A stretch of DNA of 49,272 nt from VRUE01 sp044867645 (GTDB taxonomy: Bacteria > Actinomycetota > Thermoleophilia > Solirubrobacterales > 70-9). Below the pieces are notes generated by a model. It made no database searches. It had not been told where the DNA came from and saw nothing but the letters and a program-made list of their open reading frames with translations. Both the position numbers and the translations under genes were made by a program. The DNA lies in contig JBIOVI010000067.1 in assembly GCA_044867645.1 (NCBI GenBank), forward strand, positions 1 through 49,272. The letters run 5' to 3'. Of this stretch, positions 33,499 to 41,347 are shown in pieces (the first letter of the stretch is position 1; every line of letters begins with the position of its first letter).

Positions 33499-34799
33499 GG
33501 ACCGAACTCCCCGGCGGCGCTGCCGCTGGAGGCGGGTGGCGGTTCGCTCGGCGGCGCGGCCGCCGCCGCGGGTTCGGACGGTGGCGCCACGTATTCGACC
33601 GCGCCCGCTTCGGCGGTTGGCGTGGGTTCGGCCACCTCCGGCTCTGGCTTTGCCTCCTGGGGTGGCTCTAGCTCCGGCGTCCGCACCGCCGCCTCGGGCG
33701 ATGGGTGGTAGCCGACAGTCGGCGCGGATTCCTCGATCGCTCGCTCGGAAACACGCTCGATCGTCGCCTTCTTCGGCTGCGGTGGTTGGAGGTCGAGCTG
33801 CAGCGGCGCCACTCCGGTCGCGACGCAAGCCGCGGCGCCGCCGACCGTGCCGGCGCAGATCGCGAGCGCTTTCGCGATGGCGGCTATTCCCGCGCCCCGG
33901 GTTCCGCCCGCCGCGGCGACCTGGGCTATCCCCGTGTCGGTCGCTCCGCCCGAGCCCGGAAGGCGCGAGTGCAGCCAAACGAGGAGTTCGTGCGCCCGAT
34001 CCAGGAACGAGCGCGAGACCGGCAGGGCCGGGGCAAGGGCCGCAACGGCGGCAGGCGCGGTTCGGTAGGCGCGCATGGTCGCGCGGCAGCCGGCACAGGC
34101 CCGTAGATGCCCTCGCACGGCGAGCGCATCCTCGGCGCTTGCCTCGCCGTCGCAGAACGCCGACAACAGCGGTCCCATCTCGGTGCAGCGGCTGCCGTCC
34201 TCGCTGCGGGAGACGAGGCGGCGAAAGCGCTCCCGGCCCTCTGCCAGGCAGCGGTTCACTTTGGTCTGGCTGAAGCCGGTAATCCTGCCGATCTCGGCAT
34301 AGGAGTAACCGGCGGCGAGCAGGGTCAGGGAGCGCAACTCAGCGGGCTTCAAGGATTGCAGGGCCTCGCGGCTGCGGGCGACCTCCTCGTGCAGTTCCAG
34401 GCGCTCGACCGGTCCCTGCCCGGCGGCTGGGACCTGCGCCAGCGGGTCGTCCGCTCCGGTCTCGCCTGGGCGAGACGGCGCCGGGGTCCCCAGCAGTCGT
34501 TCGCGCTGTCTCCGAATGGCCAGCGCCTCGTGCTTGACCACCGTCTTTGTCCAGCGGATCAGATCGCGAGGCCGGTCGCTCGGGGCTTTGAGCAGGACGA
34601 TCTCCAGCGCCCGCTGGCAGGCATCCTCGGCATCCTCGGCGCAGAGTGAGTAGCGGCGTGCCGTCCGACTCAGCTCGCCGCCCTCGCGTGCGATCAGCTC
34701 GATCGCGGCTCGTTTGCGGTTGGCGCTGACGGCAGGCGCCGCCACCGGCTCGGTCAGCCTCGTTGTTCCCCTCTCCGCCGTCTCGTTGTCGTCGTCCAC
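33495..34799 (-). CDS. Sigma-70-like factor fused to zinc-finger transmembrane domain
   Basis: A 434-residue regulator. Residues 25-100 resemble sigma-70 region 2 (AEDAEDACQRALEIV, then RDLIRWTKTVVKHEALAIRR), and residues 145-200 carry a region 4 helix-turn-helix (AAGYSYAEIGRITGFSQTKV). Next comes a zinc-finger anti-sigma motif of the H-x3-C-x2-C type (GHLRACAGC, with an earlier FCDGEAS), then a hydrophobic segment near residues 300-325 (AIAKALAICAGTVGGAAAC), then a Pro/Glu/Ala-rich tail likely outside the membrane. Sigma factor and membrane anti-sigma factor are usually separate proteins; here they look like one chain. The start is a GTG at 34799 with AAGGGAG twelve bases upstream. It is translationally coupled to the secreted protein gene. 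Confidence 0.75.
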   Translation of the reverse strand: MDDDNETAERGTTRLTEPVAAPAVSANRKRAAIELIAREGGELSRTARRYSLCAEDAEDACQRALEIVLLKAPSDRPRDLIRWTKTVVKHEALAIRRQRERLLGTPAPSRPGETGADDPLAQVPAAGQGPVERLELHEEVARSREALQSLKPAELRSLTLLAAGYSYAEIGRITGFSQTKVNRCLAEGRERFRRLVSRSEDGSRCTEMGPLLSAFCDGEASAEDALAVRGHLRACAGCRATMRAYRTAPAAVAALAPALPVSRSFLDRAHELLVWLHSRLPGSGGATDTGIAQVAAAGGTRGAGIAAIAKALAICAGTVGGAAACVATGVAPLQLDLQPPQPKKATIERVSERAIEESAPTVGYHPSPEAAVRTPELEPPQEAKPEPEVAEPTPTAEAGAVEYVAPPSEPAAAAAPPSEPPPASSGSAAGEFGP

Positions 34800-34882
34800 C
34801 AGGCCGCTGCACTCCCTTGCACCGGTTCAGTTCCGTTGTCCGAACATGCCAGGGGAAGCTGGCGACGGGAACGAGTTCTCCC

Positions 34883-34903
34883 CCCGTCTGGACGGGTGGA
34901 CGG
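34883..34903 (-). promoter_or_regulatory. Palindrome and direct repeat upstream of the sigma-like gene
   Basis: CCCGTC-TG-GACGGG (34883-34896) is a perfect palindrome, and TGGACGG is repeated at 34889 and 34897. The site lies about 85-105 bases before the GTG at 34799 and could be an operator or part of its own promoter. The identity of any binding protein is unknown. Confidence 0.3.
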
Positions 34904-34961
34904 TCCAAAAGGCCGGAAATTGCAGGAAGCAGCAGGATTCACGCCAGCCCAGCGGCCCCGG

Positions 34962-34967
34962 TAGCAT
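34962..34967 (+). promoter_or_regulatory. -10 box of the UDP-glucuronate decarboxylase gene
   Basis: TAGCAT lies ten bases before the ATG at 34978 and supports that start over the longer open frame, which runs back through the sigma-like gene. Confidence 0.45.
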
Positions 34968-34977
34968 CATCGGACCG

Positions 34978-35925
34978 ATGAGCACCTGCGTAATCACCGG
35001 CGGCGCCGGCTTCCTCGGCTCCCACCTCTGTGAGCACCTGCTCGAGAAGGGGCATCGGGTGATCTGCGTCGACAACCTCGAGACGGGCTCGCTGCAGAAC
35101 ATCGAGCACCTTCGCGACGACGCCTTCGACTTCCGCCACATCGACATCACCGAGAAGGTGGAGATCCCCGAGCAGGTCGACTTCGTCTACCACCTTGCCT
35201 CGCCAGCCAGCCCGATCGACTACCTGCGGCTGCCGCTGCACACGCTCAAGGTCGGCTCTCACGGCACGCACCACATGCTCGGTCTGGCCAAGTTCAAGCG
35301 CGCACGCTTTCTGCTGGCTTCGACCAGCGAGGTCTACGGCGATCCACAGGTCCATCCCCAAACCGAGGACTACTGGGGACACGTCAATCCGATCGGACCG
35401 CGAGGCGTCTACGACGAGGCGAAGCGCTACGCCGAGGCGATGACGATGGCCTATCACCGCCAGCAGGGGGTCGATACCTCGATCGTGCGGATCTTCAACA
35501 CCTACGGCCCGCGGATGCGTGCACACGACGGGCGGGCGATCCCGACCTTCCTGCGGCAGGCCCTCAAGGACCAGAACCTGACCGTGTTCGGAGACGGCAG
35601 CCAGACCCGCAGCTTCTGTTACGTCGACGACCTGATCCGCGGCATCGTCGGCCTGGCGGAGTCCGACGTGCACCTGCCGGTCAACGTCGGCAACCCCAAC
35701 GAGTTCACGCTTCTGGAGCTGGCCAAGGCGGTGATCGAGGTGACCGAGTCGCGCTCGGAGATCATCTACGAGCCCCTCCCGGTCGACGATCCGCAGCAGC
35801 GCCAGCCGGACATCACGCGCGCCCGCGACCTGCTGGGCTGGGCGCCCGAGGTCGAGCTGCGCGAGGGCCTGCGTCGCACGATCGAGCAGTCTGGGGTCGA
35901 GCGCCTCGCCGGCGCCTCAGACTGA
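34978..35925 (+). CDS. UDP-glucuronate decarboxylase (UDP-xylose synthase)
   Basis: Extended short-chain dehydrogenase of 315 residues that converts UDP-glucuronate to UDP-xylose in the cytoplasm. The NAD-binding motif GGAGFLGSH is at 8-16 and the catalytic pair is Y145 and K149 (GVYDEAKRYAE). HLASPASPIDY, STSEVYGDPQVHPQ and RIFNTYGPRM are characteristic of the UXS group and separate it from dTDP-glucose dehydratase and UDP-glucose epimerase. The C-terminal DDPQQRQPDITRA block, which binds the nucleotide sugar, is also intact. It would feed glycan or surface-polysaccharide synthesis. The gene stands alone between the sigma-like gene and the acyl-CoA mutase gene. Confidence 0.92.
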   Translation: MSTCVITGGAGFLGSHLCEHLLEKGHRVICVDNLETGSLQNIEHLRDDAFDFRHIDITEKVEIPEQVDFVYHLASPASPIDYLRLPLHTLKVGSHGTHHMLGLAKFKRARFLLASTSEVYGDPQVHPQTEDYWGHVNPIGPRGVYDEAKRYAEAMTMAYHRQQGVDTSIVRIFNTYGPRMRAHDGRAIPTFLRQALKDQNLTVFGDGSQTRSFCYVDDLIRGIVGLAESDVHLPVNVGNPNEFTLLELAKAVIEVTESRSEIIYEPLPVDDPQQRQPDITRARDLLGWAPEVELREGLRRTIEQSGVERLAGASD

Positions 35926-35952
35926 GAGCCCGCGCTCGCCCAATATCCTCCG

Positions 35953-36021
35953 ATGAGCGCGGAGCGAGCAAACGTCCATATCCGATTCTTCGCGCAGCTA
36001 GCGAAGCGGGAACATTTGTAA
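35953..36021 (+). CDS. Possible 22-residue upstream reading frame
   Basis: A short frame beginning MSAERANVHIRFFAQLAKR ends with TAA two bases before the mutase ATG. A TATCCT box lies three bases before its ATG, closer than usual for leaderless genes here. It may be a leader peptide coupled to the mutase, or simply non-coding leader. I give it low weight. Confidence 0.2.
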   Translation: MSAERANVHIRFFAQLAKREHL

Positions 36022-36023
36022 CC

Positions 36024-37670
36024 ATGGCCAGCGATACCGACAAAGCCGCCGTCGACGAAGCCGCACGCACCATCGCTCCCCTGGTCGGTCCCGACGACGA
36101 GCGCGTCTTCACCGACTCCGGAATCGAGATCGATCGCCTCTACACCGAGGACGACGTCGCTCCCGGCCTCGAGGAGCGGCTCGGTGAGCCCGGTGAGCCT
36201 CCCTTCACCCGCGGCATTCACGACGGGATGTACCGCGACCGGCTCTGGACGATGCGCCAGTACGCCGGCTTCGCCACCCCGGAAGACACCAACGAGCGCT
36301 ACCGCTACCTGATCGAGCACGGCTCGACCGGGCTTTCGATGGCCTTCGACCTGCCGACCCAGCTCGGCCGCGACTCCGACGACCCGCTCTGCAACGGCGA
36401 GGTCGGCCGTACCGGCGTCCCGATCGACACGATCGAGGACATGCGGATCTGCTTCGACCAGATCCCGCTGGACCAGGTCTCGACCTCGATGACGATCAAC
36501 GCCCCGGCGGCGATCCTGCTGCTGCTCTACGAGCTGGTCGGCGAGGAGCAGGGCGTCCCCTCCGAGAAGCTGCGCGGCACGGTCCAGAACGACGTGCTGA
36601 AGGAGTACATGGCGCGCGGCAACTACATCTACCCGCCGGAGCCGACGATGCGGCTGACCACCGACATCTTCGAGTACTGCCGCGAGAACGTGCCGAAATG
36701 GAACACGATCTCGATCTCCGGGTACCACATCCGCGAGAAGGGCTGCTCGGCCGTGCAGGAGGTTGCCTTCACCCTCTCCAATGCGATCGCCTACGTCGAA
36801 GCGGCGCTCGAGCGCGGCCTGAAGATCGACGAGTTCGCGCCTCGCCTCGCCTTCTTCTTCAACGGCCACAACAACGTCTTCCAGGAGGTCGCCAAGTTCC
36901 GCGCCGTGCGGCGGATGTGGGCGAAGATCGTCAAGGAGCGTTTCGGGGCCGAGAACCCGAACTCGATGAAGATCCGCTTCCACACCCAGACCGGGGGCGT
37001 GACGCTGCAAGCGCAGCAGCCCGAGGTCAACATCATCCGCGTCGCCCTGCAGGGCTTCGCCGCGGTTGCCGGCGGCACTCAGAGCCTGCACACCAACGGC
37101 TTCGACGAGGCGCTGGCGCTGCCGACCGAGCGCTCGGCCCGGATCGCCCTGCGCACCCAGCAGGTGCTCGCCCACGAGTCCGGCGTTGCCGACACCGTCG
37201 ATCCCTTCGCCGGCTCCTACTTCGTCGAGTCGCTGACCGACGAGGTCGAAGCCCGCTCCTGGGAGCTGATGGAGAAGGTCGAAGAGATGGGCGGATCGGT
37301 CGAGGCCCTGGACTTCATGCAGAAGGAGATCGAGGAGTCGGCGCTCTCCTACCATGAGCGCTACAAGACTGGCCAGGACATCATCGTCGGGGTCAACAAA
37401 TACGTCACCGACCAGGTCGACGACGTCGACATCCTCCGCGTCGATCCCGAGGCCGAGCAGCGCCAATTGGCGCGGTTGGCGAAGTTCAAGGCGTCCAGGG
37501 ACCAGGCCGCGGTCGAAGAGAAACTGGAGGCGCTGCGCGACATCGCCCGCAGCGAGGGCAACCTGCTGCACCCGATCCGTGCGGCGCTGGGGGCCGATGC
37601 CTCGATCGGCGAGGTCTGCGGCGCGATGCGCGACGTCTTCGGCGAATACAAGGGCGGCGCCTTCTTCTAG
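36024..37670 (+). CDS. Acyl-CoA mutase large subunit (methylmalonyl-CoA mutase type)
   Basis: Catalytic subunit of a coenzyme-B12-dependent acyl-CoA mutase, 548 residues. The chain holds only the TIM-barrel substrate domain and lacks the B12-binding domain, which must be a separate small subunit outside this window. Y80 in TMRQYAGFATPEDTNERYRYL is the tyrosine kept in true methylmalonyl-CoA mutases; isobutyryl- and hydroxyisobutyryl-CoA mutases have Phe or Ile there. LSMAFDLPTQLGRDSDDP, SISGYHIREKGCSAVQE and RFHTQTGGVTLQAQQP are intact. The likely reaction is methylmalonyl-CoA to succinyl-CoA, although related substrates (ethylmalonyl-CoA) are possible. A propionyl-CoA carboxylase beta gene lies downstream on the same strand. 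A hairpin of the conserved-loop type follows the stop. Confidence 0.9.
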   Translation: MASDTDKAAVDEAARTIAPLVGPDDERVFTDSGIEIDRLYTEDDVAPGLEERLGEPGEPPFTRGIHDGMYRDRLWTMRQYAGFATPEDTNERYRYLIEHGSTGLSMAFDLPTQLGRDSDDPLCNGEVGRTGVPIDTIEDMRICFDQIPLDQVSTSMTINAPAAILLLLYELVGEEQGVPSEKLRGTVQNDVLKEYMARGNYIYPPEPTMRLTTDIFEYCRENVPKWNTISISGYHIREKGCSAVQEVAFTLSNAIAYVEAALERGLKIDEFAPRLAFFFNGHNNVFQEVAKFRAVRRMWAKIVKERFGAENPNSMKIRFHTQTGGVTLQAQQPEVNIIRVALQGFAAVAGGTQSLHTNGFDEALALPTERSARIALRTQQVLAHESGVADTVDPFAGSYFVESLTDEVEARSWELMEKVEEMGGSVEALDFMQKEIEESALSYHERYKTGQDIIVGVNKYVTDQVDDVDILRVDPEAEQRQLARLAKFKASRDQAAVEEKLEALRDIARSEGNLLHPIRAALGADASIGEVCGAMRDVFGEYKGGAFF

Positions 37671-37674
37671 CTTC

Positions 37675-37716
37675 GTTGAAGCTTTGTAGCCCCCAGGGGG
37701 ACCACAAAGCTTCAAC
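37675..37716 (+). terminator. Hairpin after the mutase gene, related loop
   Basis: GTTGAAGCTTTGT (37675-37687) and ACAAAGCTTCAAC (37704-37716) form a perfect 13-bp stem five bases after the stop. The top reads AGCCCCCAGGGGGACC, matching the AGCACCCATAGGGACC top of the ileS hairpin at 13 of 16 positions and in the same orientation. There is no U-tract. Confidence 0.7.
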
Positions 37717-37788
37717 AACGTGCTGAACGGTTGTTTTCAGCTGCGGTCGGATGGCAGGAACGGGAGTGCCGCGGTTGAAGCGGCCCCC

Positions 37789-37998
37789 ATGATCGAGGTC
37801 TCCAGGACCCTGATGAAGTCCGAGCCGGAGTTGGCCGAGCTGGTCGCGACGCTCGAGGGCGTCGAGGTGACGATGGCCGAGAAGGGCTTTGGCACGCGCG
37901 TCGAGGTGCGCGCGGCCGTGGATTCCGGCCTCCAAGAGGCCGACTTGGAGCGCTTCCTCGACCACCTCGCCGAGCCGCAGAAGAAACCGTTTGCCTGA
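37789..37998 (+). CDS. Small protein, unknown function
   Basis: A protein of 69 residues if read from the ATG at 37789 (MIEVSRTLMKSEPELAELVA), or 92 residues from the GTG-type start at 37720. I prefer the shorter form, because the extra N-terminal stretch begins directly behind the mutase hairpin and is not typical coding sequence. I recognise no family. The sequence has alternating beta- and helix-like segments (VEVTMAEKGFGTRVEVRAAV, then LQEADLERFLDHLAE) and no signal peptide. It is followed 19 bases later by the repeat-protein gene and may share its transcript. Its place between the mutase and carboxylase genes does not by itself show a link to that pathway. Confidence 0.5.
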   Translation: MIEVSRTLMKSEPELAELVATLEGVEVTMAEKGFGTRVEVRAAVDSGLQEADLERFLDHLAEPQKKPFA

Positions 37999-38017
37999 CC
38001 ACAAGGAGAAGACCGAC

Positions 38018-38743
38018 TTGAAGCACTTGAGCAAGCACCTTTCGTTCGCGAACGCGATCTCGTGCATCGCCCTCTTCGTCGCGCTCAGCGGCGCCGCCTA
38101 CGCGGCGACGACGATCGGTAAGAAAGCGGTCAAGACCCAGAACCTCGCCAACGGCTCGGTGACCACGCTCAAACTCCGCAGCGGCGCTGTGACCAACCTG
38201 AAGTTACGCAACGGCGCGGTGACCGGCGCCAAGATCGCCCCGGCGACGATCGGCTCGAGCCAGCTGGCGAATGGCGCGGTCCGCTCGGCCCAGCTCGGCG
38301 GCGGGGTTGTGACCGACAGCAAGCTGAAGAACGGCGCCGTGACGGGCGAGAAGATCGCTAACGGTGCCGTCACCAACTCGAAGCTGGGTGCCGACGCTGT
38401 CACGACCGCCAAGCTGAACAAGGAAGCGGTCACGGGGGAAAAGCTGTCGGCCTCACTGCTGGGCCAGCTGGTCCGAAACGTCTCTTATGTGGTCAAACAG
38501 AGCGAATCGAACGCCAACGAATCCAAGACGATCGTCGCCGAGTGCCCGTCGGGCAAGCAGGTCGTCGGCGGTGGCGCGGTGATCCTTGGTGTCATCAGCC
38601 CCAATGTCGCGGTTGCGGAATCGGCACCAGCGCCAGTCGACGCCGGCAACAAACGGACTGGTTGGACCGTGACGGCGCGCGCGTTCAAAGTCGAACCGGA
38701 AGAGTGGGCGGTCGAAGCGACCGCGATCTGCGCCGAACTCTGA
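38018..38743 (+). CDS. Secreted NGAVT-repeat protein
   Basis: An exported or membrane-anchored protein of 241 residues. It starts at a TTG with AAGGAG nine bases upstream. The hydrophobic start (FANAISCIALFVALSGAAYAA) is a signal peptide or anchor. Residues 35-150 are about ten imperfect repeats of 5-10 residues around NGAVT/NGSVT followed by xxKL or xxKI, a pattern that suggests a solenoid or beta-helix. The C-terminal 90 residues form a separate beta-rich domain with two cysteines (AECPSGKQVVGGGAV and EATAICAEL). Similar repeat proteins are common in this group of actinobacteria, but I know of no assigned function. The acyl-CoA carboxylase gene starts 24 bases later. Confidence 0.75.
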   Translation: MKHLSKHLSFANAISCIALFVALSGAAYAATTIGKKAVKTQNLANGSVTTLKLRSGAVTNLKLRNGAVTGAKIAPATIGSSQLANGAVRSAQLGGGVVTDSKLKNGAVTGEKIANGAVTNSKLGADAVTTAKLNKEAVTGEKLSASLLGQLVRNVSYVVKQSESNANESKTIVAECPSGKQVVGGGAVILGVISPNVAVAESAPAPVDAGNKRTGWTVTARAFKVEPEEWAVEATAICAEL

Positions 38744-38751
38744 GTTCGAAA

Positions 38752-38757
38752 TAGACT
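38752..38757 (+). promoter_or_regulatory. -10 box of the carboxylase gene
   Basis: TAGACT is ten bases before the GTG at 38768, which supports a non-ATG start and a leaderless transcript. Confidence 0.45.
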
Positions 38758-38767
38758 CCCGCGCTCT

Positions 38768-40336
38768 GTGAGAGAGCGCAACCCGGTCACCCACGAGGAG
38801 AAGCTCAGCTATCTGCGCGAGCTGCGCGAGGCGGCGATCAACTCCGCCTCCGAGGAGGCGGTGGAGAAGCAACACGCGAAGGGCAAGATGACTGCCCGGG
38901 AGCGGATCGAGAAGCTGCTCGATCCCGACTCATTCGAGGAGCTCGACACGTTCGTCCGTCACCGCACCTACGACTTCGAGATGCAGAAAAAACGCCCCTG
39001 GGGCGATGCCGTCGTCACCGGCTACGGCACGATCGACGGCCGCACGGTCTTCGTGTTCTCCCAGGACTTCACCGTCTTCGGGGGCAGCCTTGGCGAGGTG
39101 ATGGCGGAGAAGATGTGCAAGGTGATGGACCAGGCCGCGGCGGTAGGCGCGCCGGTGATCGGCATCAACGACTCGGGCGGTGCTCGCATCCAGGAGGGGG
39201 TGGTCTCGCTCGGCGCCTATGGCGACGTCTTCGTCCGCAACGTCAGGTGCTCGGGGGTGATCCCGCAGATCAGCGTGATCATGGGGCCTTGCGCCGGCGG
39301 CGCTGTTTACTCGCCGGCGATGACTGACTTCATCTTCATGGTCAAAGAGACCTCGCACATGTTCATCACCGGGCCCGAAGTGATCAAGACGGTGACCGGC
39401 GAGGAGGTCGAGTTCGAGGAGCTCGGCGGCGCGATGAGCCACAACAGCAAGTCCGGCGTCGCCCACTTCGCTGCCGAGGACGAGGAGAGCTGCCTCGAGG
39501 ACGTCCGCTACCTGCTCGGCTTCCTGCCTTCCAACAACCTCGAGGCGCCGCCCCGCTTCGCCCCAGAGGACGACCCGGAGCGCGAAGACGACGACCTCGA
39601 CACGGTCGTGCCCGACGATCCCTCCAAGCCCTACGACATGCGCGAGGTGATCTCTCGCATCGTCGACGAGGGGGAGTTCTTCGAGGTCCACGAGCACTTC
39701 GCCAAGAACATCGTCTGTGGCTTCTCCCGGCTCGACGGCTTCCCGATCGGGATCGTCGGCAACCAGCCCGCCTACCTGGCCGGGGTGCTCGACATCGAGG
39801 CCTCCGAGAAGGCCGCTCGCTTCGTCCGCACCTGCGACGCCTTCAACGTCCCGATCGTCACCTTCACCGACGTGCCCGGCTTCCTGCCCGGCACCGACCA
39901 GGAGTGGAACGGGATCATTCGCCACGGCGCCAAGCTGCTCTATGCCTTCACCGAGGCGACCGTGCCGAAGCTGACCGTGGTCACCCGCAAGGCCTACGGC
40001 GGCGCATACGACGTGATGAACTCAAAGCACATGCTGGCCGACTACAACGTCGCCTGGCCGACCGCCGAGGTCGCGGTGATGGGCCCAGAGGGCGCGGTCA
40101 ACATCATCTACCGCAAAGACATCGCCTCTTCGCCGACTCCCGACGAGCGCCGCCAGAAGCTGATCGACGATTACAAAGCGCACTTTGCCAATCCCTACTC
40201 GGCGGCTGAGCGCGGCTACATCGACGACGTGATCGAGCCAAAGGAAACCCGTCCCAAGCTGATCAAGGCGCTACGCATGCTGCAGTCCAAGCGAGTCGAG
40301 CAGCCGAAGCGCAAGCACGGCAACATCCCGCTGTAG
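38768..40336 (+). CDS. pccB: Acyl-CoA (propionyl-CoA) carboxylase beta subunit
   Basis: Carboxyltransferase subunit of a biotin-dependent acyl-CoA carboxylase, 522 residues. It transfers the carboxyl group from biotin to an acyl-CoA, probably propionyl-CoA to give methylmalonyl-CoA. The two oxyanion-forming regions are visible: NDSGGARIQEGV in the N-terminal crotonase-like half and TDVPGFLPGTDQEWNGIIRHGAK in the C-terminal half, followed by KAYGGAYDVMNSKHM and WPTAEVAVMGPEGAVNIIY. The biotin carboxylase/carrier alpha subunit is not in the window. The start is a GTG at 38768, ten bases after TAGACT. With the mutase 1.1 kb upstream, it suggests the propionyl-CoA to succinyl-CoA route. AccD-type acetyl-CoA activity remains possible. 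Confidence 0.92.
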   Translation: MRERNPVTHEEKLSYLRELREAAINSASEEAVEKQHAKGKMTARERIEKLLDPDSFEELDTFVRHRTYDFEMQKKRPWGDAVVTGYGTIDGRTVFVFSQDFTVFGGSLGEVMAEKMCKVMDQAAAVGAPVIGINDSGGARIQEGVVSLGAYGDVFVRNVRCSGVIPQISVIMGPCAGGAVYSPAMTDFIFMVKETSHMFITGPEVIKTVTGEEVEFEELGGAMSHNSKSGVAHFAAEDEESCLEDVRYLLGFLPSNNLEAPPRFAPEDDPEREDDDLDTVVPDDPSKPYDMREVISRIVDEGEFFEVHEHFAKNIVCGFSRLDGFPIGIVGNQPAYLAGVLDIEASEKAARFVRTCDAFNVPIVTFTDVPGFLPGTDQEWNGIIRHGAKLLYAFTEATVPKLTVVTRKAYGGAYDVMNSKHMLADYNVAWPTAEVAVMGPEGAVNIIYRKDIASSPTPDERRQKLIDDYKAHFANPYSAAERGYIDDVIEPKETRPKLIKALRMLQSKRVEQPKRKHGNIPL

Positions 40337-40428
40337 CGCCAGCCTCGCGCGGATTCTGAGCCCAAAGATTTGCAGAATCGCCACGTTCAGCGCGCCTGAG
40401 CGTGCATCCTTTTGTCTACACTGCCATC

Positions 40429-40491
40429 GTGGAGTCGGTGAGGGGGACGTGGACCGATGAGCGGCTGGATCGCGACGCAGCTTTGACCTGA
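40429..40491 (+). pseudogene. Possible gene remnant: RGTWTDERLD N-terminus only
   Basis: A TACACT box at 40417-40422 is six bases before a GTG that opens VESVRGTWTDERLDRDAALT and then stops. The RGTWTDERLD opening recalls the N terminus of longer actinobacterial coiled-coil proteins, with promoter and start intact but the body gone. It may be a truncated remnant, or chance. The rest of the gap 40337-40534 holds nothing else I can name. Confidence 0.3.
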
Positions 40492-40534
40492 CCCGGCCGG
40501 CTTGGAGACCCACCGGGGGAAGGTCGCAACATGA

Positions 40535-41236
40535 CTAGCGTTCCCAGCTGACCTCCGCGGCCGCCTCGCGCCTGGCCTTCCATGTGGCCAGCGGCGCGGC
40601 GGTCATCTCCTCCCAGGCGGCGGTCTCGCCGAGGTACTGCATGACGACGAAGTGGAGGAGGCCGGGGAGCATCTCGGGCGCGCGCTCGGCATCGCCGTCC
40701 ATCAGTTTCGCCGCCAAGAGCGTGTCGATCGCCCCTACAATGAAGTCCGACGTCACAGGAGGTGGAGCTTGGCGAGAGGGAATCTCGCGGCGCGCACTGT
40801 CCAGTGCGTGGGAGAAGCGCTCCATCAATTCGCGCCGTTGGGCCAGCGGCCGCTCTCCGGCTGCGTGCACCTCGACCAAGAGGGCCTTGGCGATCGCCGG
40901 CTGATTTGCGCAGAACTCGAGCAGCTCGGCCAACCCGGCACGCACCCCCTCGCGCCAGGACGGCTGGCGCCGGGCGGCGCCGATCAGGCGGCGGAAGAGC
41001 CACTCGGCGGTATCGCCATAGGCTTGCGCGAAGCAGTCCTCGCGGTCCTCGAAGTGCTTGTAGAAAGTCGCCCGGCTGGTCTTCGCCTGCTCGATCACAT
41101 GGCGCACCGCCACCTGCTCATAGCCCAGCTCGCCACTGGCGACGAGCATTGCCTCGAGGATTCGCTCCCGGGGCGGCCGGCGACCACGGGGCCCGGGGAA
41201 GGGAAGGACCGCGGCGGTGTCTTCGTTCGAAAACAT
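40535..41236 (-). CDS. TetR-family regulator
   Basis: Transcriptional regulator of 233 residues. The N-terminal DNA-binding domain is clear: RERILEAMLVASGELGYEQV, then helix-turn-helix AVRHVIEQAKTSRATFYKHF at about residues 43-62, then DREDCFAQAY. The C-terminal ligand domain has no specific match. The ATG at 41236 directly follows AAAAGGAG. It is divergent from a second TetR gene, and the AT-rich space between them has palindromes suitable as operators, so self-control and cross-control are likely. Four regulators of this family lie in a row here (40535-43438). Confidence 0.9.
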   Translation of the reverse strand: MFSNEDTAAVLPFPGPRGRRPPRERILEAMLVASGELGYEQVAVRHVIEQAKTSRATFYKHFEDREDCFAQAYGDTAEWLFRRLIGAARRQPSWREGVRAGLAELLEFCANQPAIAKALLVEVHAAGERPLAQRRELMERFSHALDSARREIPSRQAPPPVTSDFIVGAIDTLLAAKLMDGDAERAPEMLPGLLHFVVMQYLGETAAWEEMTAAPLATWKARREAAAEVSWER

Positions 41237-41347
41237 TCTCCTTTTGTCTAGGTATAGCAGCTTTTAGAAACATAGCTGGCTAGAACGCCATGTTTTCTGT
41301 AGAAAAGGCAAGTAGACATCAGATATATGTTTTGGTACCGTCTTGGA
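41237..41347. promoter_or_regulatory. Divergent AT-rich operator region
   Basis: This spacer is much richer in AT than its surroundings. It contains the perfect palindrome TTTTCT-GT-AGAAAA (41293-41306) and, for the plus-strand gene, TACCGT at 41336-41341 six bases before the ATG at 41348. On the minus side a TATACC/TAGACA stretch precedes the AAAAGGAG site. TetR-type dimers probably bind here. Confidence 0.5.

Noticed and set aside
33499..33978. N-terminal extension of the secreted Ig-like protein
   Set aside because: This part runs through the coding region of the sigma-like gene in another frame and would bury the signal peptide. The GTG at 33498 with GTGA overlap is a better start.
37486..38067. 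Minus-strand open frame of 193 codons near the small unknown gene
   Set aside because: It runs antisense across the mutase end, the hairpin and the small gene, and has low-complexity arginine-rich sequence.
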